A stretch of 64,000 nucleotides of DNA from Kluyvera sp040932435 (lineage in GTDB: Bacteria; Pseudomonadota; Gammaproteobacteria; Enterobacterales; Enterobacteriaceae): the NCBI RefSeq assembly GCF_040932435.1, contig NZ_JBFQGA010000002.1, forward strand, positions 124,001-188,000, given 5' to 3'. The notes below the pieces were generated by a model. That model searched no databases, was not told the DNA's origin, and saw only the letters and a program-made list of their open reading frames with translations. Shown one piece after another: positions 50,338-59,674 of this stretch; the first letter of the stretch is position 1; each line of letters opens with the position of its first letter. Both the position numbers and the translations under genes were made by a program.

Positions 50338-51126
50338 ATGCAGGCCGAAATCCTTCTTACTCTCAAGCTGCAACAGCGTCTGTTCGCCGATCCGCGCCGC
50401 ATTTCTCTCCTCAAACAAATAGCACAAACGGGTTCTATCAGCCAGGGAGCTAAAAATGCGGGCATCAGCTATAAGAGCGCCTGGGACGCCATCAACGAAA
50501 TGAATCAGCTCAGCGAGCAGTCGCTGGTCGATCGCGCCACCGGCGGTAAAGGCGGCGGCGGCGCGGTGCTCACCCGCTACGGTCAGCGGCTTATTCAGCT
50601 CTACGATCTGCTGGCGCAAATTCAGCAAAAGGCTTTCGATGTGTTGAGTGACGACGATGCGCTGCCGCTGGACAGCCTGTTGGCCGCCATCTCTCGCTTC
50701 TCACTGCAAACCAGCGCCCGTAACCAATGGTTTGGTACCGTCACGCAACGCGACCACCAGCAGGTACAGCAGCATGTGGATATTCTTCTGGCTGACGGCA
50801 GCACGCGTCTGAAAGTGGCCATCACCGCCCAGAGCGGCGAGCGCCTGGGGCTCGATGAAGGTAAAGAGGTACTGGTTCTGCTGAAAGCGCCGTGGGTCAA
50901 CGTGACGCGCGATCCGGCAATCGCCGCCGAAGCCGACAACCAGCTTGCCTGCCGCATTAGCCATATTCAGCGCGGTGACGAACAGTGCGAAGTGCTGATG
51001 GCGCTGCCGGATGGGCAAACTCTTTGCGCGACCCTGCCGCTGCTTGATGCCGAAACGCTGGAAGAAGGCGCTGATGTCATAGCATTCTTTAACGCCGATC
51101 GCATCATTGTTGCCACGTTGTGCTGA
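50338..51126 (+). CDS. modE: Molybdate-responsive regulator ModE
   Basis: ModE represses modABC and activates moa and molybdoenzyme genes when bound to molybdate. The 262-residue product has an N-terminal winged helix-turn-helix (GSISQGAKNAGISYKSAWDAINEMNQL) and two Mop/TOBE domains (ARNQWFGTV... and RDPAIAAEADNQL...) carrying the ligand motifs. The start at 50338 (MQAEILLTLKLQQRL) matches E. coli, with CAGGA about eight bases upstream. Confidence 0.96.
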   Translation: MQAEILLTLKLQQRLFADPRRISLLKQIAQTGSISQGAKNAGISYKSAWDAINEMNQLSEQSLVDRATGGKGGGGAVLTRYGQRLIQLYDLLAQIQQKAFDVLSDDDALPLDSLLAAISRFSLQTSARNQWFGTVTQRDHQQVQQHVDILLADGSTRLKVAITAQSGERLGLDEGKEVLVLLKAPWVNVTRDPAIAAEADNQLACRISHIQRGDEQCEVLMALPDGQTLCATLPLLDAETLEEGADVIAFFNADRIIVATLC

Positions 51127-51193
51127 TGGCATTGACATTGCGCGCCTGAGGACGTATCCCTGATGCATATCGCTGCAAAAAATGGGATACATC

Positions 51194-52669
51194 ATGTCAT
51201 CATTGCAAATTTCGCAAGGCACGTTTCGTCTAAGCGACACAAAAACATTAAAAATTGAGCAATTAACGCTGCGTGCTGGCGAAAGCTGGGCCTTTGTCGG
51301 CAGCAACGGTAGCGGCAAATCCGCACTCGCACGAGCGCTCTCCGGCGAGCTTTCCTTACTTTCCGGCAGCCGCGAATGCCAATTCTCGCGTATCACTCGC
51401 CTCTCCTTCGAACAGCTACAAAAGCTGGTTAGCGATGAATGGCAGCGCAACAATACCGACCTGCTCAGCCCCGGCGAAGATGATACGGGGAGAACCACAG
51501 CACAAATTATTCAAGACGAAGTGAAAGACCCAGCGCTGTGCGCGACGCTTGCTGCACAATTTGGCATCGGCCATCTGCTGGATCGGCGATTTAAATACCT
51601 TTCCACCGGCGAAACCCGCAAAACCTTACTTTGCCAAGCGCTGATGGCGCAGCCCGATCTGCTTATCCTTGATGAACCGTTTGATGGCCTTGATGTTGCA
51701 TCGCGGCAACAGCTGGCGGAACATCTGGCTACCCTACATGAAGCGGGCTATACGCTGGTACTCGTACTCAACCGCTTCGATGATATCCCTGACTTTGTGC
51801 CGTTTGCTGGGGTGTTGGCGGACTGTACGCTGACGGAGATCGGTGAGAAAAAAGCTCTACTGGCACAGACGCTAATCGCCCAGCTCGCCCATAGCGAAAG
51901 GCTCTCGGGTATGGCCTTACCGGAACCTGACGCCCCATCGGCGCGGCTTTCTCTTCCCGAGAACGAACCTCGTATCGTCCTCAATGATGGCGTGATTTCG
52001 TATAACGATCGTCCGATTATCAATCACCTGAGCTGGACGGTAGCCCCTGGTGAACACTGGCAGATTGTCGGCCCGAACGGTGCGGGGAAATCCACGCTGC
52101 TAAGCCTTGTCACCGGCGACCATCCGCAGGGCTATAGTAACGATCTGACGCTCTTTGGCCGCCGTCGCGGCAGCGGTGAAACCATCTGGGATATCAAAAA
52201 GCATATCGGCTACGTGAGTAGCAGCCTGCATCTGGATTACCGGGTGAGCACCACCGTGCGCAACGTTATCCTTTCCGGCTACTTCGACTCTATTGGCATT
52301 TATCAGGCGGTGTCCGATAAACAGCGTAAACTGGTCGATGAATGGCTGCATATCCTTGGGATGGATACCCGTACTGCCAATGCTCCGTTCCACGGACTGT
52401 CGTGGGGGCAACAGCGTCTGGCGCTGATCGTCCGCGCGTTGGTGAAACATCCGACGCTGCTGATTCTTGATGAACCGCTACAGGGGCTGGACCCGCTTAA
52501 TCGCCAGGTCGTACGCCGCTTTATCGACGTGCTGATTAGTGAAGGGAAAACGCAGCTGCTGTTTGTTTCACACCATGCGGAAGATGCGCCGGAGTGCATT
52601 ACTCATCGCCTAGAGTTCGTGGCGGACGGCGAAGGCTATCGCTATGAGATTGGCCCGCGAAGCATCTAA
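51194..52669 (+). CDS. modF: Double ABC ATPase ModF
   Basis: ModF is a soluble protein with two fused ABC ATPase domains; in E. coli it follows modE but is not needed for molybdate uptake, and its role is unclear. The 491-residue product has Walker A GSNGSGKSA near 36-44 and GPNGAGKST near 296-304, signatures LSTGETRK and LSWGQQRLALI, and Walker B LLILDEPFDGLD and LLILDEPLQGLD. The start at 51194 (MSSLQISQGTFRLSDTK) matches E. coli. It is 67 bases after modE and probably co-transcribed. Confidence 0.95.
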   Translation: MSSLQISQGTFRLSDTKTLKIEQLTLRAGESWAFVGSNGSGKSALARALSGELSLLSGSRECQFSRITRLSFEQLQKLVSDEWQRNNTDLLSPGEDDTGRTTAQIIQDEVKDPALCATLAAQFGIGHLLDRRFKYLSTGETRKTLLCQALMAQPDLLILDEPFDGLDVASRQQLAEHLATLHEAGYTLVLVLNRFDDIPDFVPFAGVLADCTLTEIGEKKALLAQTLIAQLAHSERLSGMALPEPDAPSARLSLPENEPRIVLNDGVISYNDRPIINHLSWTVAPGEHWQIVGPNGAGKSTLLSLVTGDHPQGYSNDLTLFGRRRGSGETIWDIKKHIGYVSSSLHLDYRVSTTVRNVILSGYFDSIGIYQAVSDKQRKLVDEWLHILGMDTRTANAPFHGLSWGQQRLALIVRALVKHPTLLILDEPLQGLDPLNRQVVRRFIDVLISEGKTQLLFVSHHAEDAPECITHRLEFVADGEGYRYEIGPRSI

Positions 52670-52682
52670 CCACTGAGTCAGT

Positions 52683-52763
52683 GCCGGATGGCGGCGCACG
52701 CGCCTTATCCGGCCTACATCCGATGACGTCGTTGGTAGGCCTGATAAGCACAGCGCCATCAGG
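52683..52763. repeat. REP pair after modF
   Basis: GCCGGATGGCGGCG...TTATCCGGCCTAC (52683-52717) and GTAGGCCTGATAAGC...GCGCCATCAGG (52735-52763) lie in inverted orientation between modF and the gal promoter. Confidence 0.85.
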
Positions 52764-52846
52764 ATTTTTCAGATTTCCTGCACATCAAAACAATACTCGC
52801 ATGATTTAGAATAGTTTTTCGCTCGTATCGTCCGTCATTTCCTCTT

Positions 52847-52862
52847 GTGTAAACGATACCAC
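52847..52862 (+). promoter_or_regulatory. GalR/GalS external operator (OE)
   Basis: GTGTAAACGATACCAC matches the gal operator consensus and the E. coli OE (GTGTAAACGATTCCAC) with one difference. Confidence 0.9.
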
Positions 52863-52863
52863 T

Positions 52864-52904
52864 AATTTAGCCCATGTCACACTTTTGGCTTCTCTGTTAT
52901 GCTA
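52864..52904 (+). promoter_or_regulatory. gal CRP site and P2 promoter
   Basis: AATTTAGCCCATGTCACACTTT agrees with the E. coli gal CRP site (AATTTATTCCATGTCACACTTT). It is followed at 52898-52904 by TATGCTA, the P2 -10; the P1 -10 position reads TAAGGTT. Confidence 0.8.
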
Positions 52905-52940
52905 AGGTTATTCCATGCCATAAGCTTAACGGAGCTCAAA

Positions 52941-53957
52941 ATGAAAGTACTGGTTACAGGTGGTAGCGGTTACATAGGAAGCCACACATGCGTACAGTTG
53001 CTGCAACAAGGTCACGACGTCATCATCCTCGACAACCTGTGCAACAGTAAACGCAGCGTACTGCCGGTTATTGGTCGTCTGGCGGGTAAGCAGGCGACGT
53101 TTGTTGAAGGCGATATCCGTAACGAAGCGCTGATGACCGAGATTCTGCGCGATCACGCCATTGAGGCGGTGATCCACTTCGCCGGCTTGAAAGCGGTAGG
53201 TGAGTCCGTCCAAAAACCGCTGGAATATTATGACAACAACGTCAACGGTACTTTGCGTCTGATTGCCGCCATGCGCGCCGCCAACGTCAAAAACTTCATT
53301 TTCAGCTCTTCGGCAACCGTCTATGGCGACCAGCCAAAAATCCCTTACGTTGAAAGCTTCCCAACCGGTACCCCGCAAAGCCCATACGGCAAAAGCAAAC
53401 TGATGGTGGAGCAAATTCTTACCGACCTGCAAAAAGCACAGCCAGAGTGGAGCATCGCCCTGCTGCGTTACTTCAACCCGGTTGGCGCACATCAGTCCGG
53501 TGATATGGGCGAAGATCCGCAGGGCATCCCAAATAACCTGATGCCTTATATCGCCCAGGTCGCCGTTGGCCGCCGTGAATCGCTGGCAATTTTTGGCAAC
53601 GACTACCCTACTCCAGATGGCACCGGCGTACGCGACTACATCCACGTGATGGACCTGGCCGATGGACACGTTGCGGCGATGGAAAAGCTGGCGAATAAAG
53701 CAGGGGTTCATATTTACAACCTCGGCGCAGGCGTGGGCAGCAGCGTGCTTGATGTGGTCAACGCGTTCAGCAAAGCCTGCGGTAAGCCGATTAACCACCA
53801 CTTCGCGCCACGTCGCGATGGCGATCTCCCGGCCTATTGGGCCGATGCCACCAAGGCCGATAAAGAGCTGAATTGGCACGTAACTCGTAATCTTGATGAG
53901 ATGGCGCAGGACACCTGGAACTGGCAGTCCCGTCACCCTCAGGGCTATCCAGACTAA
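52941..53957 (+). CDS. galE: UDP-glucose 4-epimerase GalE
   Basis: GalE interconverts UDP-galactose and UDP-glucose using tightly bound NAD+. The 338-residue product has the Rossmann motif GGSGYIG at 7-13 and the catalytic S-x-YxxxK set (SSSATVYGD; SPYGKSK with Y149 and K153), plus the substrate loop YFNPVGAHQSGDMGEDP. The start at 52941 (MKVLVTGGSGYIGSHT) matches E. coli, with GGAG seven to ten bases upstream. The internal gal operator lies within its first codons. It is first in galETKM. Confidence 0.97.
   Translation: MKVLVTGGSGYIGSHTCVQLLQQGHDVIILDNLCNSKRSVLPVIGRLAGKQATFVEGDIRNEALMTEILRDHAIEAVIHFAGLKAVGESVQKPLEYYDNNVNGTLRLIAAMRAANVKNFIFSSSATVYGDQPKIPYVESFPTGTPQSPYGKSKLMVEQILTDLQKAQPEWSIALLRYFNPVGAHQSGDMGEDPQGIPNNLMPYIAQVAVGRRESLAIFGNDYPTPDGTGVRDYIHVMDLADGHVAAMEKLANKAGVHIYNLGAGVGSSVLDVVNAFSKACGKPINHHFAPRRDGDLPAYWADATKADKELNWHVTRNLDEMAQDTWNWQSRHPQGYPD
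52960..52975 (+). promoter_or_regulatory. GalR/GalS internal operator (OI) within galE
   Basis: GTGGTAGCGGTTACAT is identical to the E. coli internal operator as I recall it. With OE 113 bases upstream it allows the GalR/HU repression loop. Confidence 0.9.
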
Positions 53958-53967
53958 GGATTTTGTG

Positions 53968-55014
53968 ATGACACAATTTAACCCCGTCGACCATCCACAT
54001 CGCCGTTTTAACCCATTAACCGGCCAGTGGATCCTTGTTTCACCGCATCGTGCAAAGCGCCCATGGCAAGGGGCACAAGAGACACCAGCAAAACAAACGC
54101 TGCCCGCGCACGATCCGGATTGCTTCTTATGCCCGGGTAATACTCGGGTGACGGGTGATAAAAATCCCGACTACACCAGCACTTATGTCTTTACCAACGA
54201 TTTTGCCGCGCTGATGACCGACACGCCGGACGCGCCGGAAAGCAACGATCCGCTCATGCGCTGCCAAAGTGCGCGCGGCACCAGCCGGGTTATTTGCTTC
54301 TCGCCAGACCACAGCAAAACGTTGCCGGAGCTAAGCCTCGATGCCCTGCAATCCGTGGTGAAAACCTGGCAGGAGCAAACCGCCGAGCTCGGCCAAAAAT
54401 ACCCGTGGGTGCAGGTCTTTGAAAACAAAGGCGCTGCGATGGGTTGCTCGAACCCGCATCCGCACGGCCAGGTCTGGGCAAACAGCTTCTTGCCTAACGA
54501 GATTGACCGCGAAGACCGCCTGATGCGCGAGTATTACGGCGAGCATAAAACACCGATGCTGATGGACTATGTGACGCGTGAGCTTGCCGATGGCAGCCGT
54601 ACCGTCGTAGAAACCGAGCATTGGCTAGCCGTAGTGCCTTACTGGGCGGCTTGGCCGTTTGAAACGCTGCTGCTGCCGAAAGCCCACGTGCTGCGTATTA
54701 CCGACTTGACCGACGCCCAGCGCGATGATTTGGCGCTGGCACTGAAGAAATTAACCAGCCGTTACGACAACCTGTTCCAGTGCTCATTCCCCTACTCAAT
54801 GGGCTGGCACGGCGCGCCGTTCAACGGTGAAGACAACCAACACTGGCAGCTGCATGCGCACTTCTATCCGCCGCTGCTGCGTTCCGCCACCGTGCGTAAG
54901 TTCATGGTTGGGTACGAAATGCTGGCAGAGACCCAGCGTGACCTGACGGCAGAACAAGCGGCCGAGCGCCTGCGCGCGGTCAGCGACATCCATTTTCGCG
55001 AATCCGGAGAATAA
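53968..55014 (+). CDS. galT: Galactose-1-phosphate uridylyltransferase GalT
   Basis: GalT exchanges UMP between UDP-glucose and galactose 1-phosphate. The 348-residue product has the zinc cysteines CFLCPGN, the HPHGQ active-site motif (SNPHPHGQVWA; nucleophilic histidine near 166) and the second block FNGEDNQHWQLHAHFYPPLLRSA. The start at 53968 (MTQFNPVDHPHRRFNPLTG) follows AAGGA and lies ten bases after galE; the longer frame lies inside galE. Confidence 0.96.
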   Translation: MTQFNPVDHPHRRFNPLTGQWILVSPHRAKRPWQGAQETPAKQTLPAHDPDCFLCPGNTRVTGDKNPDYTSTYVFTNDFAALMTDTPDAPESNDPLMRCQSARGTSRVICFSPDHSKTLPELSLDALQSVVKTWQEQTAELGQKYPWVQVFENKGAAMGCSNPHPHGQVWANSFLPNEIDREDRLMREYYGEHKTPMLMDYVTRELADGSRTVVETEHWLAVVPYWAAWPFETLLLPKAHVLRITDLTDAQRDDLALALKKLTSRYDNLFQCSFPYSMGWHGAPFNGEDNQHWQLHAHFYPPLLRSATVRKFMVGYEMLAETQRDLTAEQAAERLRAVSDIHFRESGE

Positions 55015-55016
55015 CA

Positions 55017-56165
55017 ATGAGTCTGAAAGATAAAACACAAACCCTGTTTGCCGAAAAGTTTGGCTACCCTGCTACCCATGTGATTCAGGCTCCGGGCCGC
55101 GTAAACCTGATTGGCGAGCACACCGACTATAACGATGGTTTTGTGCTGCCTTGTGCTATCGACTACCAAACCGTGATCAGCTGTTCACCGCGTACTGACC
55201 GCTTGGTTCGCGTCATTGCCGCCGATTACGACAATCAGATTGACGAATTTTCCCTCGACGCCCCTATCGTCGCGCATGACACCCAGCAGTGGTCAAACTA
55301 CGTGCGTGGCGTGGTGAAGCACCTGCAAAAACGTAATAGCGCGTTTGGTGGCGCAGATCTTGTTGTCAGTGGCAACGTGCCGCAGGGCGCTGGATTAAGC
55401 TCCTCTGCATCGCTGGAAGTCGCCGTTGGTACCGTGTTCCAGCAGCTGTATCAACTGCCGCTGGATGGCGCACAGATTGCGTTAAACGGCCAGGAAGCGG
55501 AAAACCAGTTCGTCGGCTGTAACTGCGGCATTATGGATCAGCTGATTTCAGCGCTGGGTAAGAAAGACCATGCGCTGTTGATCGACTGCCGTTCATTAGG
55601 CACCAAAGCCGTCTCCATGCCGGAAGGCGTCGCGGTGGTGATTATCAACAGTAACTTTAAACGCACCTTGGTCGGCAGCGAGTACAACACTCGCCGCGAG
55701 CAGTGCGAAACCGGTGCACGTTTCTTCCAGCAGCCCGCGCTGCGTGATGTCTCCATTGAGCAGTTCAATGCCGTTGCCCACGAACTGGACCCTATCGTTG
55801 CCAAACGCGTGCGCCACGTGCTGACTGAAAACGCGCGTACCGTGGAAGCGGCATCCGCACTGGAGAAAGGCGACCTGCTGCGTATGGGCCAACTGATGGC
55901 AGAATCTCACGCCTCTATGCGCGATGATTTCGAAATTACCGTGCCGCAAATTGATACCCTCGTTGAGATCGTGAAAGCAACCATCGGTGAGAAAGGCGGC
56001 GTGCGCATGACCGGCGGCGGTTTTGGCGGCTGTATTGTCGCACTGATCCCAGAAGCACTGGTTCCGGCGGTGCAGCAGGCGGTTGCCGAGCAGTATGAAG
56101 CTAAAACCGGTATCAAAGAGACGTTCTACGTGTGCAAACCATCACAAGGAGCCGGCCAGTGCTAA
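55017..56165 (+). CDS. galK: Galactokinase GalK
   Basis: GalK phosphorylates galactose at C1. The 382-residue product has the GHMP-kinase motifs: galactokinase signature GRVNLIGEHTDYNDGFVLP, ATP-binding VPQGAGLSSSASLEVA, catalytic base in CNCGIMDQLISALGK, and GGVRMTGGGFGGCIVALIP. GGAG precedes the ATG, two bases after galT. Its stop overlaps the galM GTG start region. Confidence 0.97.
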   Translation: MSLKDKTQTLFAEKFGYPATHVIQAPGRVNLIGEHTDYNDGFVLPCAIDYQTVISCSPRTDRLVRVIAADYDNQIDEFSLDAPIVAHDTQQWSNYVRGVVKHLQKRNSAFGGADLVVSGNVPQGAGLSSSASLEVAVGTVFQQLYQLPLDGAQIALNGQEAENQFVGCNCGIMDQLISALGKKDHALLIDCRSLGTKAVSMPEGVAVVIINSNFKRTLVGSEYNTRREQCETGARFFQQPALRDVSIEQFNAVAHELDPIVAKRVRHVLTENARTVEAASALEKGDLLRMGQLMAESHASMRDDFEITVPQIDTLVEIVKATIGEKGGVRMTGGGFGGCIVALIPEALVPAVQQAVAEQYEAKTGIKETFYVCKPSQGAGQC

Positions 56166-57199
56166 GTCAATCATCAACGCTGGCCGCCGACGGTCAGCCG
56201 TATCAACTGATTACATTACGCAACGCCAACCACGTTGTGGTGACCTTAATGGACTGGGGCGCGACGCTGCTGTCCGCGCGTATCCCGCTGCAAGACGGGA
56301 GCGTACGTGAAGCGCTGCTGGGCTGCGCTTCGCCTGAACAATACAGTAAACAGGCTGCCTTCCTTGGGGCATCTATTGGTCGCTACGCTAACCGTATTGC
56401 GCACAGCCGTTTCACGGTGGATGGAACAACGTTCAACGTTGCCCCAAGCCAAGGCGAACACCAACTACACGGCGGCCCGGAAGGGTTTGATAAACGCCGT
56501 TGGGCTATTGCCTCGCAAACCCCAAACGAAGTGGTGTTTACCCTCACCTCTAAAGATGGCGATCAGGGCTTCCCCGGTACGCTTCTGGCGACGGCGACCT
56601 ATCGTCTGACCGACGATAACCGCATTTCGATTGAGTACCGGGCGACGGTCGATAAAGCCTGTCCGGTGAACCTGACTAACCACGTCTACTTCAATCTGGA
56701 TGGCGCGCAGACCGACGTGCGTAACCATACGCTGCAGCTGATGGCAGATACCTATCTGCCGGTGGACTCCAGCGGTATTCCGCATGAAGGTCTGAAGGAT
56801 GTCGCGAGCACCAGCTTCGATTTCCGCCAGCCGAAAACCATCGCGCAGGATTTTTTAAGCGACAGCGACCAGCAAAAGGTCAAAGGCTACGACCATGCTT
56901 TCCTGTTGCAGGCGCAAGGCGATGCCAGCAAAGTCGTCGCCAATGTTTGGTCGCAGGATAAAAAGCTGCAGATGGCGGTCTACACCTCGGCTCCGGCGAT
57001 TCAGTTTTACTCGGGTAACTTTCTAGACGGCACCTTGTCTCGTACCGCCGAGCCGTATACCGCATGGCAAGGGCTGGCGCTGGAGAGTGAATTCCTGCCG
57101 GATAGCCCCAATCATCCGGAATGGCCACAGCCGGACTGCGTCCTGCGTCCGGGTGAGGAGTACGTGAGTCTGACGGAATATCAGTTTACCGCTCTGTAA
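56159..57199 (+). CDS. galM: Aldose 1-epimerase (mutarotase) GalM
   Basis: GalM interconverts alpha and beta anomers of galactose. The 346-residue product has QLHGGPEGFDKRRW and NLTNHVYFNLDG with the catalytic histidines, and a glutamate in ALESEFLPDSPNHPEWPQPDC near the C-terminus. The GTG at 56159 is chosen (VLSQSSTLAADGQPY) because AAGGA lies eight bases upstream and it gives the E. coli length; it overlaps the galK stop. An upstream ATG at 56132 lies within galK. It is last in the gal operon. Confidence 0.94.
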   Translation: MLSQSSTLAADGQPYQLITLRNANHVVVTLMDWGATLLSARIPLQDGSVREALLGCASPEQYSKQAAFLGASIGRYANRIAHSRFTVDGTTFNVAPSQGEHQLHGGPEGFDKRRWAIASQTPNEVVFTLTSKDGDQGFPGTLLATATYRLTDDNRISIEYRATVDKACPVNLTNHVYFNLDGAQTDVRNHTLQLMADTYLPVDSSGIPHEGLKDVASTSFDFRQPKTIAQDFLSDSDQQKVKGYDHAFLLQAQGDASKVVANVWSQDKKLQMAVYTSAPAIQFYSGNFLDGTLSRTAEPYTAWQGLALESEFLPDSPNHPEWPQPDCVLRPGEEYVSLTEYQFTAL

Positions 57200-57209
57200 C
57201 AGTGCATTT

Positions 57210-57240
57210 GCCGGGTGGCGCTAACGCTTACCCGGCCGGC
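57210..57240 (+). terminator. REP-like hairpin after galM
   Basis: GCCGGGT and ACCCGGC with inner GGCG/CGCT pairing resemble a half REP; a short CTTTTC follows. It is probably the gal operon end or a 3' stabiliser. Confidence 0.6.
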
Positions 57241-57407
57241 TTTTCTCTACCATCTATCGGGCAAGCCTGCCGTTCTTTTATCCATATCGCTGAAATTAAC
57301 GCCACACGCAGACAAAATAATAACGCTGAGTTCACATGCGCCTTACACTGAGAGACTATTTTCGCTATGGTTATGCATAAGCGTTGCTGCTGAGGCAATC
57401 ACGGCAA

Positions 57408-57426
57408 TATAATGAGAATTGTTATC
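57408..57426 (+). promoter_or_regulatory. Fur box upstream of gpmA
   Basis: TATAATGAGAATTGTTATC matches the 19-bp Fur consensus at 15 positions, 28 bases before the gpmA ATG. E. coli gpmA is a known Fur target. Confidence 0.82.
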
Positions 57427-57453
57427 ATTCAATAAAGCTTGAGGAGTGAGAGT

Positions 57454-58206
57454 ATGGCTGTAACTAAGCTGGTACTGGTTCGTCACGGTGAAAGTCAGTG
57501 GAACAACGAAAACCGTTTCACCGGTTGGTACGATGTTGATCTGTCTGAGAAAGGCGTTAGCGAAGCAAAAGCGGCGGGTAAACTGCTGAAGGCTGAAGGC
57601 TTCAGCTTTGATTTTGCTTATACCTCTGTGCTGAAACGTGCCATCCACACATTGTGGAACGTGCTGGATGAACTGGATCAGGCCTGGCTGCCGGTTGAGA
57701 AGTCCTGGAAACTGAACGAGCGTCACTACGGTGCGCTGCAGGGTCTGAACAAAGCGGAAACCGCTGAAAAATACGGTGATGAGCAGGTTAAACAATGGCG
57801 TCGCGGCTTTGCGGTTACCCCGCCAGAGCTGACTAAAGACGACGAGCGTTTCCCAGGCCACGACCCGCGCTACGCGAAACTGACCGATAAAGAGCTGCCA
57901 ACCACCGAAAGCCTGGCGCTGACCATCGAACGTGTTGTGCCTTACTGGAACGAAACCATTCTGCCACGCCTGAAAAGCGGTGAGCGCGTTATCGTTGCCG
58001 CTCACGGTAACTCCCTGCGTGCGCTGGTGAAATTCCTCGACAACATGGGCGAAGATGAAATCCTCGAACTGAACATCCCTACCGGCGTACCGCTGGTATA
58101 TGAGTTCGATGAGAACTTCAAACCTATCAAACATTACTATCTGGGCAATGCTGACGAAATCGCAGCTAAAGCCGCAGCGGTAGCAAACCAGGGTAAAGCG
58201 AAGTAA
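57454..58206 (+). CDS. gpmA: 2,3-bisphosphoglycerate-dependent phosphoglycerate mutase GpmA
   Basis: GpmA interconverts 3- and 2-phosphoglycerate in glycolysis. The 250-residue product has the phosphohistidine motif RHGESQWN with H11, a second active-site histidine near 184 (VAAHGNSLRALVKFL), and ERHYGALQGLNKAETA. The start at 57454 (MAVTKLVLVRHGES) equals E. coli, with GAGGAG upstream. It is monocistronic and ends at a bidirectional terminator shared with aroG. Confidence 0.97.
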   Translation: MAVTKLVLVRHGESQWNNENRFTGWYDVDLSEKGVSEAKAAGKLLKAEGFSFDFAYTSVLKRAIHTLWNVLDELDQAWLPVEKSWKLNERHYGALQGLNKAETAEKYGDEQVKQWRRGFAVTPPELTKDDERFPGHDPRYAKLTDKELPTTESLALTIERVVPYWNETILPRLKSGERVIVAAHGNSLRALVKFLDNMGEDEILELNIPTGVPLVYEFDENFKPIKHYYLGNADEIAAKAAAVANQGKAK

Positions 58207-58230
58207 TTTCGCACTGGGTAAGAAAAGAAA

Positions 58231-58259
58231 AAGCGTGGATATTTCCACGCTTTTTTTTA
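58231..58259. terminator. Bidirectional terminator between gpmA and aroG
   Basis: AAGCGTGGA and TCCACGCTT pair around a short loop, with TTTTTTTT on the right and an A-rich run on the left. Suited to both convergent genes. Confidence 0.88.
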
Positions 58260-58288
58260 TTTCTGAGGGGAATGAAAAACTCGGCGGA

Positions 58289-59341
58289 TTAACCGCGACG
58301 CGCTTTCACCGCATTCGCCAGCTGGCGCAGGATAGTATCGGTATCATCCCAGTTAATGCAGGCATCGGTGATGCTCTTACCGTAAACCAGCGGTTCGCCG
58401 CTATCTGGGTTTTGGTTACCTTCCACCAGATGACTTTCAATCATCACACCCATAATCGCTTTCTCGCCGTTGGCTACCTGCTGGCATACGTCCGCCCCAA
58501 CTTCCATCTGCTTTTTATACTGCTTGCTGGAGTTAGCGTGGCTGAAGTCGATCATGATTTGCGCCGGTAGGCCCGCTTTTGCTAGACCTTCTTTCACCGC
58601 CGCCACATGGGAGGCGCTGTAGTTTGGCTCTTTGCCGCCGCGCAGAATGATATGGCAGTCACCGTTGCCGCTGGTGTTCACAATCGCCGAATGACCCCAT
58701 TTGGTCACCGACAGGAAACAGTGCGGCGCACCAGCGGCGTTAATGGCATCGATAGCCACTTTAATCGTGCCGTCGGTACCGTTCTTGAAGCCCACCGGGC
58801 AGGAAAGACCGGAAGCCAGCTCGCGATGAACCTGTGATTCAGTGGTACGCGCACCAATGGCGCCCCAGCTCATCAGGTCGGCCAGATACTGCGGGGCTAT
58901 CATATCAAGGAACTCACCCGCCGCCGGCAGGCCGGTATCGTTGATATCCAGCAGCAGCTTACGCGCAATACGCAGGCCGTCGTTAATCTGGAAGCTGTTA
59001 TCCATGTGAGGATCGTTGATAAGCCCTTTCCAGCCAACGGTCGTGCGTGGTTTTTCAAAATAGACACGCATGACAATTTCCAGCTCGCCGTTCAGTTCCT
59101 CACGGATCTTCAGCAAACGCTGTGCGTATTCTTTAGCCGCTATCGGATCGTGAATAGAACATGGGCCAATCACGACCAGCAGGCGATCATCTTCCCCTTT
59201 CAGGATCTGATGAACAGCCTTGCGCGCTTGAGAAACGGTATTTGCAGCGTTTTCAGTGGCGGGGAATTTTTCAAGGAGTGCTACAGGAGGTAATAACTCG
59301 TTGATCTCTTTAATACGTAAATCGTCGTTCTGATAATTCAT
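58289..59341 (-). CDS. aroG: DAHP synthase, phenylalanine-sensitive, AroG
   Basis: AroG makes 3-deoxy-D-arabino-heptulosonate 7-phosphate from PEP and erythrose 4-phosphate, the first step of aromatic synthesis, and is inhibited by phenylalanine. The 350-residue product has metal ligand C61 (VVIGPCSIHD), EKPRTTVGWKGLINDP, IGARTTESQVHRE and MIDFSHANSSKQ. The N-terminal MNYQNDDLRIKEINELLPPV distinguishes it from AroF and AroH. The start at 59341 follows E. coli; the longer frame upstream overlaps the leader. Confidence 0.96.
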   Translation of the reverse strand: MNYQNDDLRIKEINELLPPVALLEKFPATENAANTVSQARKAVHQILKGEDDRLLVVIGPCSIHDPIAAKEYAQRLLKIREELNGELEIVMRVYFEKPRTTVGWKGLINDPHMDNSFQINDGLRIARKLLLDINDTGLPAAGEFLDMIAPQYLADLMSWGAIGARTTESQVHRELASGLSCPVGFKNGTDGTIKVAIDAINAAGAPHCFLSVTKWGHSAIVNTSGNGDCHIILRGGKEPNYSASHVAAVKEGLAKAGLPAQIMIDFSHANSSKQYKKQMEVGADVCQQVANGEKAIMGVMIESHLVEGNQNPDSGEPLVYGKSITDACINWDDTDTILRQLANAVKARRG

Positions 59342-59674
59342 GACTGTTCCAGTGTTGCCATACTTATACAATTGAGTGCAATCCCTTAAATCTATATCGT
59401 CAGCCAAAAAGTGTAAACTGACTTTTACACTTTAGCCGGGTTATTACTGGAAAAACCCCACAAAATAGAATTTAATATCAATAAATAACCGTAAACCCAC
59501 CAAAAATTAAAATATAGAACTACAAACAACGCTAAAAACAATATATATCAACCTAACAAAGCCAAGTCGACGTTATTTTGCCCGGCAATGCGGTGCATCT
59601 ATTTCTGTGCGTAAAAAGCAAAGATCTGCAATGATGTCAGATAGTCACGTTCAAAAAAACGAAGGATAAGGCTC
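59342..59674. other. aroG-zitB divergent intergenic region
   Basis: A 333-base A+T-rich gap without a gene. It contains the TyrR box of aroG near its left side and the zitB ribosome site (AAGGATAAGG, 59662-59671) at the right end. Confidence 0.6.
59412..59429 (-). promoter_or_regulatory. TyrR box of aroG
   Basis: TGTAAACTGACTTTTACA is a strong TyrR box (TGTAAA-N6-TTTACA) about 70 bases before the aroG start. TyrR with phenylalanine should repress. Confidence 0.88.
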